Assembly: GCA_902464495.1 (NCBI GenBank)
Contig: CABQJK010000017.1
Location: 1-41,433, forward strand
Origin: an uncultured Collinsella sp.
GTDB taxonomy: Bacteria; Actinomycetota; Coriobacteriia; Coriobacteriales; Coriobacteriaceae
Length of the DNA: 41,433 nt
Direction: 5' to 3'
The translations under genes were made by a program, and so were the position numbers. Of this stretch, positions 15,589 through 24,040 are shown piece by piece. The notes beneath the pieces are model-generated. The model made no database searches. It was not told the DNA's origin and worked only from the letters and a program-made list of their open reading frames with translations. Positions within the stretch are counted from its first letter, which is position 1. Every line of letters starts with the position of its first letter.

Positions 15589-16486
15589 TGCAAAGAAACG
15601 TGGCGGATTGGGACGTGGACTCAATGCTTTGGTCTCAGAGGCTGAGTATGAGACTGGTGGTTCGGCTGCATCGGCTTCAAATGCCGCTTCTGAAACAAAA
15701 CTGCCCATTGAGGATATCGTTCCCAACCCTAATCAGCCGCGAATTCACTTTAACGAAACTGAACTTCGCGAGTTGAGCGAGTCAATCCAAGAACATGGCG
15801 TTTTGCAGCCGCTTTTGGTTCGCAAACATGGAAACGGCTATGAGATTATCGCGGGTGAGCGTCGTTACCAGGCGTCAAAGCTTGCTGGTCTTGAAGAACT
15901 GCCTGTCATCATTAAGGAAGTTAATGATGAGGAAATGCTTGCCCTTGCTCTTATCGAGAATCTTCAGCGTTCTGACTTGAATCCAGTCGAAGAGGCGAAG
16001 GGTTATCGTCAACTCATTGATGCAAGCGGCATGACGCAGGAGGCGTTATCAAAGGCTGTCAGTAAGTCTCGTTCTGCAATTACAAATTCACTTCGTTTGC
16101 TAGATCTTCCCGAAGTCGTTCAGCAGATGATTTTCGAGGGCAAACTTACTGCGGGCCATGCGAGAGCAATTCTCGCAGTTCCATATGAAGATGCCAGGAT
16201 TCGACTTGCTGAGAAAGTTGTAGCGGAAGGTCTTTCCGTTAGAGCGACAGAAAATCTTGCTCCGTTGTTTTCTGCCGGAGAGACGCCAAGGACTCCAAGG
16301 CCAGCAACACCTCAGTCATTCAAAAAAGCTGCTCGGGTACTTCGTCAAGTATTTAACACGAATGTACGTGTGAAGAGCTCGCGTGGCAAGAACAAAATTG
16401 AAATCGAGTTTAAGGACGAAGATGAACTCTCACGTATCCTTGGCGAAATGGTTCAATTTGGGCAGGAGGATCAGGATGAAGAATAA
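15581..16486 (+). CDS. parB: Chromosome partitioning protein ParB/Spo0J
   Basis: ParB is a CTP-dependent clamp that loads at parS and spreads along DNA, recruiting ParA and SMC. The 301-residue protein begins with GLGRGLNALVSE, the conserved ParA-contact peptide. It then has NPNQPR at 49-54, the CTP-binding motif GERRYQA at 92-98, and ENLQRSDLNPVEEA. A helix-turn-helix follows at SKAVSKSRSAITNSLRLL. The C-terminal part forms the usual dimerisation region. The GTG start at 15581 overlaps the parA stop. The stop overlaps the next small gene by 11 bp. Confidence 0.96.
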   Translation: MPSAKKRGGLGRGLNALVSEAEYETGGSAASASNAASETKLPIEDIVPNPNQPRIHFNETELRELSESIQEHGVLQPLLVRKHGNGYEIIAGERRYQASKLAGLEELPVIIKEVNDEEMLALALIENLQRSDLNPVEEAKGYRQLIDASGMTQEALSKAVSKSRSAITNSLRLLDLPEVVQQMIFEGKLTAGHARAILAVPYEDARIRLAEKVVAEGLSVRATENLAPLFSAGETPRTPRPATPQSFKKAARVLRQVFNTNVRVKSSRGKNKIEIEFKDEDELSRILGEMVQFGQEDQDEE

Positions 16487-16730
16487 GATTCTCGCGGCCA
16501 TTGCGTTGGCAACCACCGTCGCGGCTGGTGCTTTTGCAGGGTATAAGCTTGCAACAGATGATGAACTCCGAGGTCGACTGCTCCGCGGAGCTCAGGATAT
16601 CGTCGATACATCTAAAAAGAAAATGGATGTGATGACCGAAGATGTCACTATGCGCACTGCTCAGGTGACTAAGAATCCCAAGATTAACCAAGACTGGGTT
16701 AACCATCAGTGGGAAAATGTTGGTTATTAG
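16476..16730 (+). CDS. Small membrane protein coupled to parB
   Basis: The 84-residue product is not a family I can name with certainty; it resembles YtxH-type small proteins. Residues about 4-24 (ILAAIALATTVAAGAFAGYK) form one hydrophobic segment. A charged, probably helical part of about 60 residues follows. The ATG at 16476 has AGGAGG six bases upstream and overlaps the last codons of parB by 11 bp, so translation is likely coupled. The frame is open further upstream but only inside parB. The gene is followed by the second TTAGGTACCTAA palindrome and a terminator. A link to chromosome segregation is suggested only by the position. Confidence 0.85.
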   Translation: MKNKILAAIALATTVAAGAFAGYKLATDDELRGRLLRGAQDIVDTSKKKMDVMTEDVTMRTAQVTKNPKINQDWVNHQWENVGY

Positions 16731-16738
16731 GTACCTAA
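16727..16738. repeat. 12-bp palindrome, copy 2 (end of the parAB unit)
   Basis: TTAGGTACCTAA overlaps the stop codon of the small gene after parB. It is identical to 13223-13234, including the next base. The two copies flank the jag-rsmG-parAB segment. Confidence 0.5.
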
Positions 16739-16757
16739 CAATTACTTGCCTATTTTG

Positions 16758-16800
16758 AAGGGGTCCTTGTCTGATAGATGAGACAAGGACCCCTTATTTT
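16758..16800 (+). terminator. Terminator of the rsmG/parAB unit
   Basis: A 15-bp perfect stem (16758-16772 with 16781-16795) has an 8-nt loop and is followed by ATTTT. It lies 27 bp after the small membrane-protein gene. Confidence 0.9.
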
Positions 16801-16851
16801 GGCTAAAAACTAAGCTTACCTAAATCAAATCCATTAGTATGAAAACAAATG

Positions 16852-16888
16852 AAACAGCCCCGGTTGCATTATCTGCAACCGGGGCTGT
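16852..16888 (-). terminator. Terminator of rlmN
   Basis: A 15-bp perfect stem (16854-16868 with 16874-16888) encloses a 5-nt loop. On the minus strand it is followed by a T-rich stretch (TTTCATTTGTTTTC). It lies about 40 bp past the rlmN stop, back to back with the parAB terminator. Confidence 0.85.
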
Positions 16889-16892
16889 CGGA

Positions 16893-16908
16893 TGTTTCAC
16901 ATGAAACG
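16893..16908. promoter_or_regulatory. Degenerate parS-like site near rlmN
   Basis: TGTTTCACATGAAACG matches 14 of 16 parS positions. It lies between the rlmN terminator and the rlmN stop codon, 2.1 kb from the main parS cluster. Confidence 0.6.
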
Positions 16909-16927
16909 TTATGGGGCACAGACTCCC

Positions 16928-17980
16928 CTATGCGTTCTTCTGTACCTTGAAGCGTTGCTTCAGCTGACCGCAGGCGGCATCAATATCATTGCCGCGAGAA
17001 TTACGGATCGTGGTCTCGATGCCACGGGACTCAAGACGACGCTGAAGATCCTCAACCTTATGAATCGGCGACGGCTTGAGCGGGCTGCCCTCGATGTCGT
17101 TAAGCTGAATCAGGTTAACGTGGCACAGCGTTCCCTCGCAGAAGTCGCAGAGCGCCTGCATCTCGGGATTCGTATCGTTGACGCCTTCGATCATGGCATA
17201 TTCATAGGTCGGGCGGCGGCCAGTCTTCTCGGTGTAGAGCTGAAGCGCCTCGTGCAGGCGGAGCAGCGTGTATTTCTTAACACCGGGCATGAGCTTATTG
17301 CGCGTCGACTGGATGGCGGAATGCAGAGAAACGGCAAGTGTGAACTGCTCAGGGATGTCGGCAAATTTGCGAATACCGGGAATAACGCCGCTGGTAGAGA
17401 CGGTGAGGTGACGGGCGCCGATACCGATGCCATCGGGGTCGTTGAGGATTCGCAACGCCTTGAGAACCTCGTCGTAGTTGGCAAACGGCTCGCCCTGACC
17501 CATGAAGACAACGCTCGTGGCACGCTCGCCAAAGTCGTTGGATACATGAAGCACCTGGTCGACGATCTCCTGAGCTGTCAGCGAGCGCTTGAGGCCGTTA
17601 AGGCCGGTGGCGCAAAAGGCGCAGCCCATGCCACAGCCTGCCTGGGTGGAAACGCAGACGGAAAGCTTGTTGCGACGGGGCATGCCAACGGTCTCGACGG
17701 AAATGCCGTCGTGGTACTCGAGCAGATACTTGCGAGAGCCATCCTTAGACACCTGCTTGGTGAGCTCGGTCGGCGTGTCAAAGGCAAAAGCCTCTTTAAG
17801 CTGCTCGCGGAAAGCCTTGGGAAGGTTAGTCATATCATCAAACGAACAAACGTTCTTCTCAAAGACCCATTCGATGAGCTGCTTCGCGCGGAAAGCGGGC
17901 TGGCCGAGTTGTGCCACAAGCTCGCGAATATCGTTTTGGCTCAAGTCGCGAATGTCCTGAGATTTAGTCCTGGGATTCAT
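16928..17980 (-). CDS. rlmN: Dual-specificity rRNA/tRNA adenine-C2 methyltransferase RlmN
   Basis: RlmN is a radical-SAM enzyme that methylates C2 of A2503 in 23S rRNA and of A37 in some tRNAs. The 350-residue protein has the cluster motif CGMGCAFC with Cys116, Cys120 and Cys123. It also has MGQGEPFANY and a late cysteine, Cys337 in NDIDAACGQL, that fits the methyl-carrying position. The ATG at 17980 has GAAAGG upstream. The gene stands alone, divergent from ddl with 85 bp between the starts, and ends at its own terminator. The Cfr-type alternative is less likely because the sequence fits housekeeping RlmN throughout. Confidence 0.95.
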   Translation of the reverse strand: MNPRTKSQDIRDLSQNDIRELVAQLGQPAFRAKQLIEWVFEKNVCSFDDMTNLPKAFREQLKEAFAFDTPTELTKQVSKDGSRKYLLEYHDGISVETVGMPRRNKLSVCVSTQAGCGMGCAFCATGLNGLKRSLTAQEIVDQVLHVSNDFGERATSVVFMGQGEPFANYDEVLKALRILNDPDGIGIGARHLTVSTSGVIPGIRKFADIPEQFTLAVSLHSAIQSTRNKLMPGVKKYTLLRLHEALQLYTEKTGRRPTYEYAMIEGVNDTNPEMQALCDFCEGTLCHVNLIQLNDIEGSPLKPSPIHKVEDLQRRLESRGIETTIRNSRGNDIDAACGQLKQRFKVQKNA

Positions 17981-17995
17981 GGAAGCCTTTCGATT

Positions 17996-18025
17996 TTGGG
18001 GAAACGTAGAGGGTATCGCTACAAT
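17996..18025 (+). promoter_or_regulatory. Probable promoter of ddl
   Basis: TACAAT (18020-18025) is a good -10 element, with TTGGGG 18 bp upstream (17996-18001). It lies between the divergent rlmN and ddl starts, about 40 bp before ddl. Confidence 0.5.
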
Positions 18026-18065
18026 ATGGTATCAGCTGCAGAAATTATAGAGGAGGAGTCTGCCC

Positions 18066-19031
18066 ATGCCGGGTAAAAGCCTAGAGAACATGCACGTAGC
18101 GGTCTTGGCGGGCGGTCATTCCGCTGAGCGCGAGATCTCGCTCAATTCGGGAAAGAACGTCGTGGCGGCCCTGAAGGAGGCCGGCTACACTTCGGTGAAG
18201 CTGCTCGACACGGCTGCCGATAATTTTATGGTAACCATGGCGACCGGTGGTTTCGACGTGGCATTTATCGCCATGCACGGCGCCGGCGGTGAGGATGGTG
18301 CCATGCAGGGTGCCATGGAGACCCTGGGTATCCCCTACACGGCCTCGGGCGTGCTGGCGAGCGCCTGCGGTGCCGACAAGGAGGTCTCTAAGCTCCTGTA
18401 CGCCAAGGCGGGCATTCCCATTGCCCCCGGCCTTGCGCTCGAAGTGGGCGATGAAGTCGATATCGATCACATTGTCGAGGTTTGTGGCGAGCGCTGCTTT
18501 GTGAAGCCGGCCGTTAACGGCTCCAGCTATGGCATCTCCCTGGTCCACGAGCCCTCCAAGCTGCCCGCGGCCATCGCCAAGGCGTTTGAGTTTGGCGACA
18601 AAGTACTGGTCGAGAAGTGCATCGAGGGTACCGAGATCACCGTCGGCGTATACGGCGAGGATGACGTGCGCGCCCTGCCGATTGTCGAGATCCGTAAGCC
18701 CGAGGACTGCGAGTTCTACGATCTGGACGTGAAGTATGTCGATCCTACGGACATCCATCGCATTCCGGCGCAGATTTCGCCCGAGAACTACGCTCGTGCC
18801 CAGGAGCTTGCTTGTGCTGCCCATAGGGCGCTCGGCTGCCTGGGTATCTCGCGCAGCGACTTTATCGTGAGCGAGGACGGCCCCGTTATCCTCGAGACCA
18901 ACACGATTCCCGGCATGACCGATACGTCGCTGTATCCGGATGAGATTCGCCACACCGATGACATGACGTTCCCGCAGGTCTGTGACAGCCTAATTCGCAT
19001 GGGGCTTCGTCGAGCGGGCGTTGCATGCTAA
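18066..19031 (+). CDS. ddl: D-alanine--D-alanine ligase
   Basis: Ddl joins two D-alanines with ATP to make the terminal dipeptide of peptidoglycan precursors. The 321-residue protein has the ATP-grasp layout. It has the N-terminal GGHSAEREISLNSG, the serine loop NGSSYGISLV, the tyrosine in VKYVDPTD (the equivalent of E. coli Tyr216), and the metal-binding ETNTIPGMT. The tyrosine argues for D-Ala-D-Ala rather than D-lactate specificity. The ATG at 18066 follows GGAGGAG. The last codons overlap the exonuclease-helicase gene by seven bases (ATGCTAA), so the two share a transcript. Confidence 0.95.
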   Translation: MPGKSLENMHVAVLAGGHSAEREISLNSGKNVVAALKEAGYTSVKLLDTAADNFMVTMATGGFDVAFIAMHGAGGEDGAMQGAMETLGIPYTASGVLASACGADKEVSKLLYAKAGIPIAPGLALEVGDEVDIDHIVEVCGERCFVKPAVNGSSYGISLVHEPSKLPAAIAKAFEFGDKVLVEKCIEGTEITVGVYGEDDVRALPIVEIRKPEDCEFYDLDVKYVDPTDIHRIPAQISPENYARAQELACAAHRALGCLGISRSDFIVSEDGPVILETNTIPGMTDTSLYPDEIRHTDDMTFPQVCDSLIRMGLRRAGVAC

Positions 19032-21919
19032 TCGAGGACGCTGTTTCGTCGGGAACGCCGCAGTTTGTCATCGATTCTTATGCCACGCTTGCCGAGCGCG
19101 CCAAAACCCAAGCGTTTGGTCTCATCGAAGAAGATGTTATCGTCCTCGATACCGAGACCACGGGTCTTTCGGTGCAGGACAACGAGCTTATCGAGATATC
19201 GGCGGCTCGCCTTTCGGGCCGCGAGGTTGTCGATCGCTTCGATACCTTCGTGCATCCCAAGCAGCTGATTCCAGCCGAGATTACTGAGCTCACGAGCATT
19301 ACAAACGCCGATGTGGCAGATGCCCCGTCGGCCGTTGAGGCTGTCGCCGCTCTCGCCGATTTTGTCGGCGGCTGCCCGGTAATCGCACATAACGCCACCT
19401 TCGACCGTTCGTTTATCGAGTCGGTCAAGGGCGGCGTCAACGTCAGCGACATCTGGATCGATTCGCTGGCACTGTCGCGCATCGCGCTTCCGCGCCTGGC
19501 CTCGCATAAGCTGTCTTTCATGGCCGACCTGTTTGGCTGCGACTCGGTGTCCCACCGCGCCAACGCCGATGTCGACGCCTTGTGTGGTGTGTGGCGCGTG
19601 TTACTCGTGGCGCTCACCGACTTGCCTCAGGGCTTGATGGCGCGCCTGGCCGACATGTACCCCGACGTACCCTGGTCCTATCGTCCCATCTTCTCCTTCT
19701 TGGCGGGACAGAACCCCGGTTCCATCTTCTCTCTCAGCGCCGCCCGCGCCGACGTTCTCAAGGCCGATCGGGCCGATGATCGCGTTGATGCGGACGAGCT
19801 ACCGGTCCTTAAGATGCCGAGCCGCGAGGAAATCGAGGCGGACTATGCCCCGGGCGGCCTGGTCAATCGCATGTATCCCACCTACGAGCCGCGCGATGAG
19901 CAGATCGCGATGGCGCTCGAGGTCCGCGATGCGCTGGTCACGGGCACTCATCGAGTAATTGAGGCAGGCACAGGCGTCGGCAAATCGATGGCCTATCTGG
20001 TGCCTTTTGCCGAGGCAGCACGCCGTAACAACATCACGGTTGGTATTGCGACCAAATCGAACAATCTTGCCGACCAGCTCATGTACCACGAGCTGCCAAA
20101 ACTTGCCGAGCAACTGGACGGTGGTCTGTCATTTTGCGCTCTCAAGGGGTATGACCACTATCCGTGCCTGCGCAAGCTCGAGCGCATGAGCCGCGGCCAG
20201 GTCGAGATTACCACCAAGCGCGATCCGGCGGACACGCTCACGGCGGTCGCGGTCATTATGGCGTACGTCTGCCAATCAGCCGATGGCGACCTCGACTCGC
20301 TCGGCATTCGGTGGCGCAGCGTCAACCGTCCCGACTTTACGACGGCCTCGCGCGAGTGTGCTCGTCGCCTCTGCCCGTTTTTCCCTGATAAATGTTTGGT
20401 CCACGGCGCTCGTCGTCGTGCGGCGCATGCCGATGTGGTGGTCACCAACCATTCCCTGCTGTTCCGCAACGTCGCGGCCGAGGGCAGGATTTTGCCGCCG
20501 ATTCGTCATTGGGTAATCGACGAGGCCCATTCCATCGAGCGCGAGGCGCGCCGTCAGTGGGCGCGCGTGGTGTCGGCGGACGAATCACGCGTTCTGTTTG
20601 AGCGTCTGGGTGGCTCGAGCACCGGCGCGCTAAGCCAGGTTTCCCGTGATTTGGCAACCTCCGAGGGCTCTACGCTCTATCTGGGCCTTACTGCCAAGGC
20701 GACGTCGACGGTTGCGCGCGCGAGCATGGCGATCGCCGGCGTGTTCGATGGCGTTCGCGAGCTCGGTCGCCGTGCCCGTGGGGGCTATGACAATGCCAAT
20801 CTATGGATTGGCCCCGAGCTGCGCGAATCTGACGACTGGCATGATTTCTTACAGTCGGCCTACGCTGCCATCGGCACATTGGAACAAGCTGACAAGAGCG
20901 TCGACGCGCTGGTACAAGCCGTCGCCGCCGACAAGCCCGAGGTTGTTGTCGACCTGGGTGATATCTCGCGCCGCCTGCACGAGCTGGCCGAGAACCTCAA
21001 GCTCATCATTGACGGCACCGATGAACACTACGTGTATTCGCTGCAGGTCAATCGCAGGCTGCGTGCCGGCGGCGAGTCGATGACCGCGGAGCGCATCGAT
21101 ATTGGCGAGGCCTTGGCAACCGAGTGGCTGCCCGAGGTTCACACGGCTATCTTTGCCTCGGCGACCATGACGGTGTCCAAAAGCTTTGAACACTTTAACC
21201 ATGCGGTCGGCCTCGATCGCATCGGTGCTTCAACATCCTCATCGCTGCACTTGGACTCGAGCTACGACTTCGATTCGAACATGGCTGTAGTCGTTGCGGG
21301 CGATATCCCCGATCCGCGCGATCGTGAGAGCTATCTTACGGCGCTCGAGCGCGTGCTGGTCGACGCTCATCTTGCCATGGGCGGCTCGGTGCTCACGCTG
21401 TTCACCAACAGGCGTGACATGGAGGAGCTGTACGATCGCGTCGAGCCCAAGATGGCTCGTGCGGGCCTGGAACTCAACTGCCAGCAGCGCAACTCATCTC
21501 CTCGTCGCCTGCGCGACCGGTTTATCAACGAGCCAACCTCATCGCTTTTTGCGCTTAAGGCCTTCTGGGAGGGGTTTGACGCCAGCGGCGAGACGCTGCG
21601 CTGCGTCATCATTCCCAAGCTGCCGTTCTCGAGCCCCACGGACCCGCTCTCGTGCGAGCGCAACCTGCGCGAAGACCGCGCTTGGGCGCGCTATTCGCTG
21701 CCTGAGGCAGTGCTCGAGGTCAAGCAGGCGGCCGGCCGCCTTATCCGCTCGTCGACCGATTGCGGCGTGCTGATTCTGGCCGACCCGCGCCTGGTGACGA
21801 AGGGCTACGGAAAGAAGTTCTTAACGTCGCTGCCCACGAGCTCCTACCAGCGCATCGAATCGGCGCAGATCGGGCACTATCTACAGCTGTGGCGTGCACG
21901 CCACGAGCGGCGGCGCTAA
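19025..21919 (+). CDS. dinG: DinG-type helicase with N-terminal DnaQ-like exonuclease
   Basis: The 964-residue protein joins a 3'-5' exonuclease of the DEDDh type to an XPD-like 5'-3' helicase. Exonuclease residues are Asp42 and Glu44 (DTETTG), Asp127, His177 and Asp182. Helicase motifs are Walker A EAGTGVGKS at 313-321 and DEAH at 499-502. Four cysteines (381, 445, 450, 457) are spaced as in the iron-sulfur domain of E. coli DinG. The domain order resembles the DinG of Bacillus, but that protein is described as lacking the cluster. A role in R-loop or damaged-fork repair is inferred from the family. The start overlaps ddl. The stop codon overlaps the stop of the first WYL gene on the opposite strand. 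Confidence 0.93.
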   Translation: MLIEDAVSSGTPQFVIDSYATLAERAKTQAFGLIEEDVIVLDTETTGLSVQDNELIEISAARLSGREVVDRFDTFVHPKQLIPAEITELTSITNADVADAPSAVEAVAALADFVGGCPVIAHNATFDRSFIESVKGGVNVSDIWIDSLALSRIALPRLASHKLSFMADLFGCDSVSHRANADVDALCGVWRVLLVALTDLPQGLMARLADMYPDVPWSYRPIFSFLAGQNPGSIFSLSAARADVLKADRADDRVDADELPVLKMPSREEIEADYAPGGLVNRMYPTYEPRDEQIAMALEVRDALVTGTHRVIEAGTGVGKSMAYLVPFAEAARRNNITVGIATKSNNLADQLMYHELPKLAEQLDGGLSFCALKGYDHYPCLRKLERMSRGQVEITTKRDPADTLTAVAVIMAYVCQSADGDLDSLGIRWRSVNRPDFTTASRECARRLCPFFPDKCLVHGARRRAAHADVVVTNHSLLFRNVAAEGRILPPIRHWVIDEAHSIEREARRQWARVVSADESRVLFERLGGSSTGALSQVSRDLATSEGSTLYLGLTAKATSTVARASMAIAGVFDGVRELGRRARGGYDNANLWIGPELRESDDWHDFLQSAYAAIGTLEQADKSVDALVQAVAADKPEVVVDLGDISRRLHELAENLKLIIDGTDEHYVYSLQVNRRLRAGGESMTAERIDIGEALATEWLPEVHTAIFASATMTVSKSFEHFNHAVGLDRIGASTSSSLHLDSSYDFDSNMAVVVAGDIPDPRDRESYLTALERVLVDAHLAMGGSVLTLFTNRRDMEELYDRVEPKMARAGLELNCQQRNSSPRRLRDRFINEPTSSLFALKAFWEGFDASGETLRCVIIPKLPFSSPTDPLSCERNLREDRAWARYSLPEAVLEVKQAAGRLIRSSTDCGVLILADPRLVTKGYGKKFLTSLPTSSYQRIESAQIGHYLQLWRARHERRR

Positions 21920-22833
21920 AGCGGACAGACGAGGGTTTTTGCCATATCGCACAGACGCTTTGACAGGGCGGGGTCATCCAAGATGCGGATGGCTCCGCCC
22001 GCTGCGATTATCTGGCTCAGCAGCCAACGCTCGGAGCCGTAATGTACGGTTACCGTTGCCATGTCTGTCCCGCTGCGTTCGATTAGGGTGATGCCGGCCC
22101 AGTCCAGATGCTCCGCCATATCGAATGGCATCAAGAGCTTTGCGCTACGCTGCGTCCGGGCAAGGGAATCGTGGAGGGATGCAACGTCCGGTGCGTGAGG
22201 CACGACGGAGTCTTCCGTCAAGGCGAGTCCCTCGATTTTATCCATGCGATAGGTGCGCTGCTCATCGACCGCGATGTCCCAGGCAATCAGATATGTTTGG
22301 TCGCCGTTTGCTGTAATGCGCAAGGGGTCGACCAGACGCTCGCGTGGCCGCGCATCGTCCATCGAGCGATACGAGATACGACAGCGAACGCCGTCCTGAA
22401 TGGCGCAGCTCAGCTGCTGCCAGTGCGACCCGTGGTTGACGGTGTCAAAGACGTGCTGGTTATAGCCGAGCTCTTCGGGTAGAAGAGCATGTCGAATTCG
22501 AGCCGCCGCCTGGGGCTCGATCCCCAACGATTCAAGTTCGTGGTTGAGCACAGCGCCCTCGGCGGCACTCAGGCGCAGCGGTAGTACACGCCCGGCGTCA
22601 CCGGTGAGGACCACGCGCTCGCCGTGGCATTCGCAGATGATACGCGCACCCGATTCTCGGTCCGCGAGCGTCGAGACGATCTCGAGAATCTCGTCGAGCG
22701 ACGCCCCCGTGATGTCAAAGCGACTGCAAATCTCGGTTCGTGTCATGCCGCTCTCGCCGGCGGCGTAGAGGGCCTCCATGATGTCGATGGCGCGCGAGAG
22801 CCTCTGCTCGCTGGTGAGTTTACGCACGGGCAT
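21916..22833 (-). CDS. WYL-domain transcriptional regulator (PafC-like)
   Basis: A DeoR-like helix-turn-helix near 15-75 is followed by a WYL domain (ISYRSMDD, then DPLRITANGDQTYLIAWD and RTYRMDKIEGL) and a C-terminal domain. I place the start at ATG 22833 (MPVRKL), with AAAGGA upstream; a TTG at 22854 would add seven residues. The 5' end lies inside the upstream WYL gene, overlapping by 14 bp, so the two are coupled. Such pairs in Actinobacteria include PafB-PafC, which activates DNA-damage genes in mycobacteria. The PafC identity is inferred from order and domain layout. Confidence 0.85.
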   Translation of the reverse strand: MPVRKLTSEQRLSRAIDIMEALYAAGESGMTRTEICSRFDITGASLDEILEIVSTLADRESGARIICECHGERVVLTGDAGRVLPLRLSAAEGAVLNHELESLGIEPQAAARIRHALLPEELGYNQHVFDTVNHGSHWQQLSCAIQDGVRCRISYRSMDDARPRERLVDPLRITANGDQTYLIAWDIAVDEQRTYRMDKIEGLALTEDSVVPHAPDVASLHDSLARTQRSAKLLMPFDMAEHLDWAGITLIERSGTDMATVTVHYGSERWLLSQIIAAGGAIRILDDPALSKRLCDMAKTLVCPL

Positions 22834-23842
22834 GCTCGTGCACCGTCCTTTCAATGAGGTGGTTCCACGCCTGCTTGAGCGATTTGGGGGCCATGGGCCT
22901 CATGCCGTCCATGGCGTGGGCCATGCAAAATGAGGCGGCGGCTTCAAGATCGCGCACGTCAACGGTCCAAGTCCATCCCGAATCGGTGTGTGCGAGCTCA
23001 CCTCGCCCGCGCGTGAGGCCGTTGATCATATCGATCTGCGTCTGCGGGGCGAACGAGAACGTAGCCGCAACGGGCGGGCGGTCGGCAAAATCGAATTCAA
23101 AGAACAGGTAGTCGTTGAGATTGAAGTCTGCAGGGATGGCGTAGGCCTTCGAAGGACGCCAAGCGCGAACGATACGGTCGCAGCGGAATGTCCTGATGTC
23201 GTCGGTGGCATTGTCGAGGCCGCAGAAGTACGCAACGCCCTCGCGCTCGAACATGCCGTAGACGCAGACGGTACGCTCTTTCTGCTCACCGCGTCCGTTC
23301 TGATATAAAAATCGCAGCGCGCATCGCTCGGCAAAGGCGCTCCATACCGCATCGACGGTGGGAGAGCGGCGGATCGGTGCTTCGTCCGCCGTCGTCCTGC
23401 CGGTGAGGTAGGCAATCTTGGAACGAATATCGGCAAGCGGCGCGGCAAAAGTGGATGAGCCGGCCGCTATTGTCTGGTCGATAGCGTTGAGCAGGATATC
23501 GGCGTCGTCTGCGGTGATGAGGCCGCCTGCCGCAAACGTGTGCTCGCGGTCGATTGTCCATGAGCTTTCCTCGGTCTCCTGCGCGCCGGCGGGGCGAACC
23601 TCCTTGATTAAGATGCCGCGTTCGAGCAGTTTGTCACGATCGCGCCGAAACTTGCGCTTATCCGAGTCGATATTGCCCGAGCCATATCCCAGGTCAGAAT
23701 CCAAGACGATCTGCTCGGTCGTCAGCGGTTCGGGGGAGCTGTTGAGCACAAAGAAAAGATTGAGGATGCGCTGAGTCGTTTTATCGAAACTGGGCTCCGA
23801 ATTCCCCTTTTTAATTGTCGCGGTCGCGTCGCTTGCCGTCAT
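22820..23842 (-). CDS. WYL-domain transcriptional regulator (PafB-like)
   Basis: The 340-residue protein has an N-terminal winged helix (about 20-80, with TTEQIVLDSDLGYGSG and KRKFRRDRDKLLERGI). A WYL domain follows at about 170-250 (ALRFLYQNGRGEQKERTV, then GVAYFCGLDNATDDIRTFRC), then a C-terminal extension. The classical WYL residues are only partly kept. The ATG at 23842 has AGGA upstream. It is first in a two-gene unit with the second WYL regulator. The unit converges on the DinG-type helicase gene, which would fit a damage-response regulator, but this is inference from position. About 200 bp separate it from the divergent M28-like gene. Confidence 0.85.
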   Translation of the reverse strand: MTASDATATIKKGNSEPSFDKTTQRILNLFFVLNSSPEPLTTEQIVLDSDLGYGSGNIDSDKRKFRRDRDKLLERGILIKEVRPAGAQETEESSWTIDREHTFAAGGLITADDADILLNAIDQTIAAGSSTFAAPLADIRSKIAYLTGRTTADEAPIRRSPTVDAVWSAFAERCALRFLYQNGRGEQKERTVCVYGMFEREGVAYFCGLDNATDDIRTFRCDRIVRAWRPSKAYAIPADFNLNDYLFFEFDFADRPPVAATFSFAPQTQIDMINGLTRGRGELAHTDSGWTWTVDVRDLEAAASFCMAHAMDGMRPMAPKSLKQAWNHLIERTVHEHARA

Positions 23843-24040
23843 AGAGTCCTCGCATGAGAAGGTGGTTTGCTGCCATGATTTTAGTCCGATATGGAGATTA
23901 GGCTATATCCTTGTCCGCTCGGGGCGTTAAGATGGGCCGAATTCGGTCGTTTGCGCTCGCTCGGGGTATACTTTCGACTATATACGGTTCTAATGTGCAT
24001 GCATTGGGCCTATTTGTCGGATTATGGATGTGGAGCGCAC

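Noticed and set aside
18066..19031. VanA-like D-Ala-D-Lac ligase (glycopeptide resistance)
   Set aside because: The tyrosine of the KY motif typical of D-Ala-D-Ala ligases is present, and no vanH or vanX is nearby.
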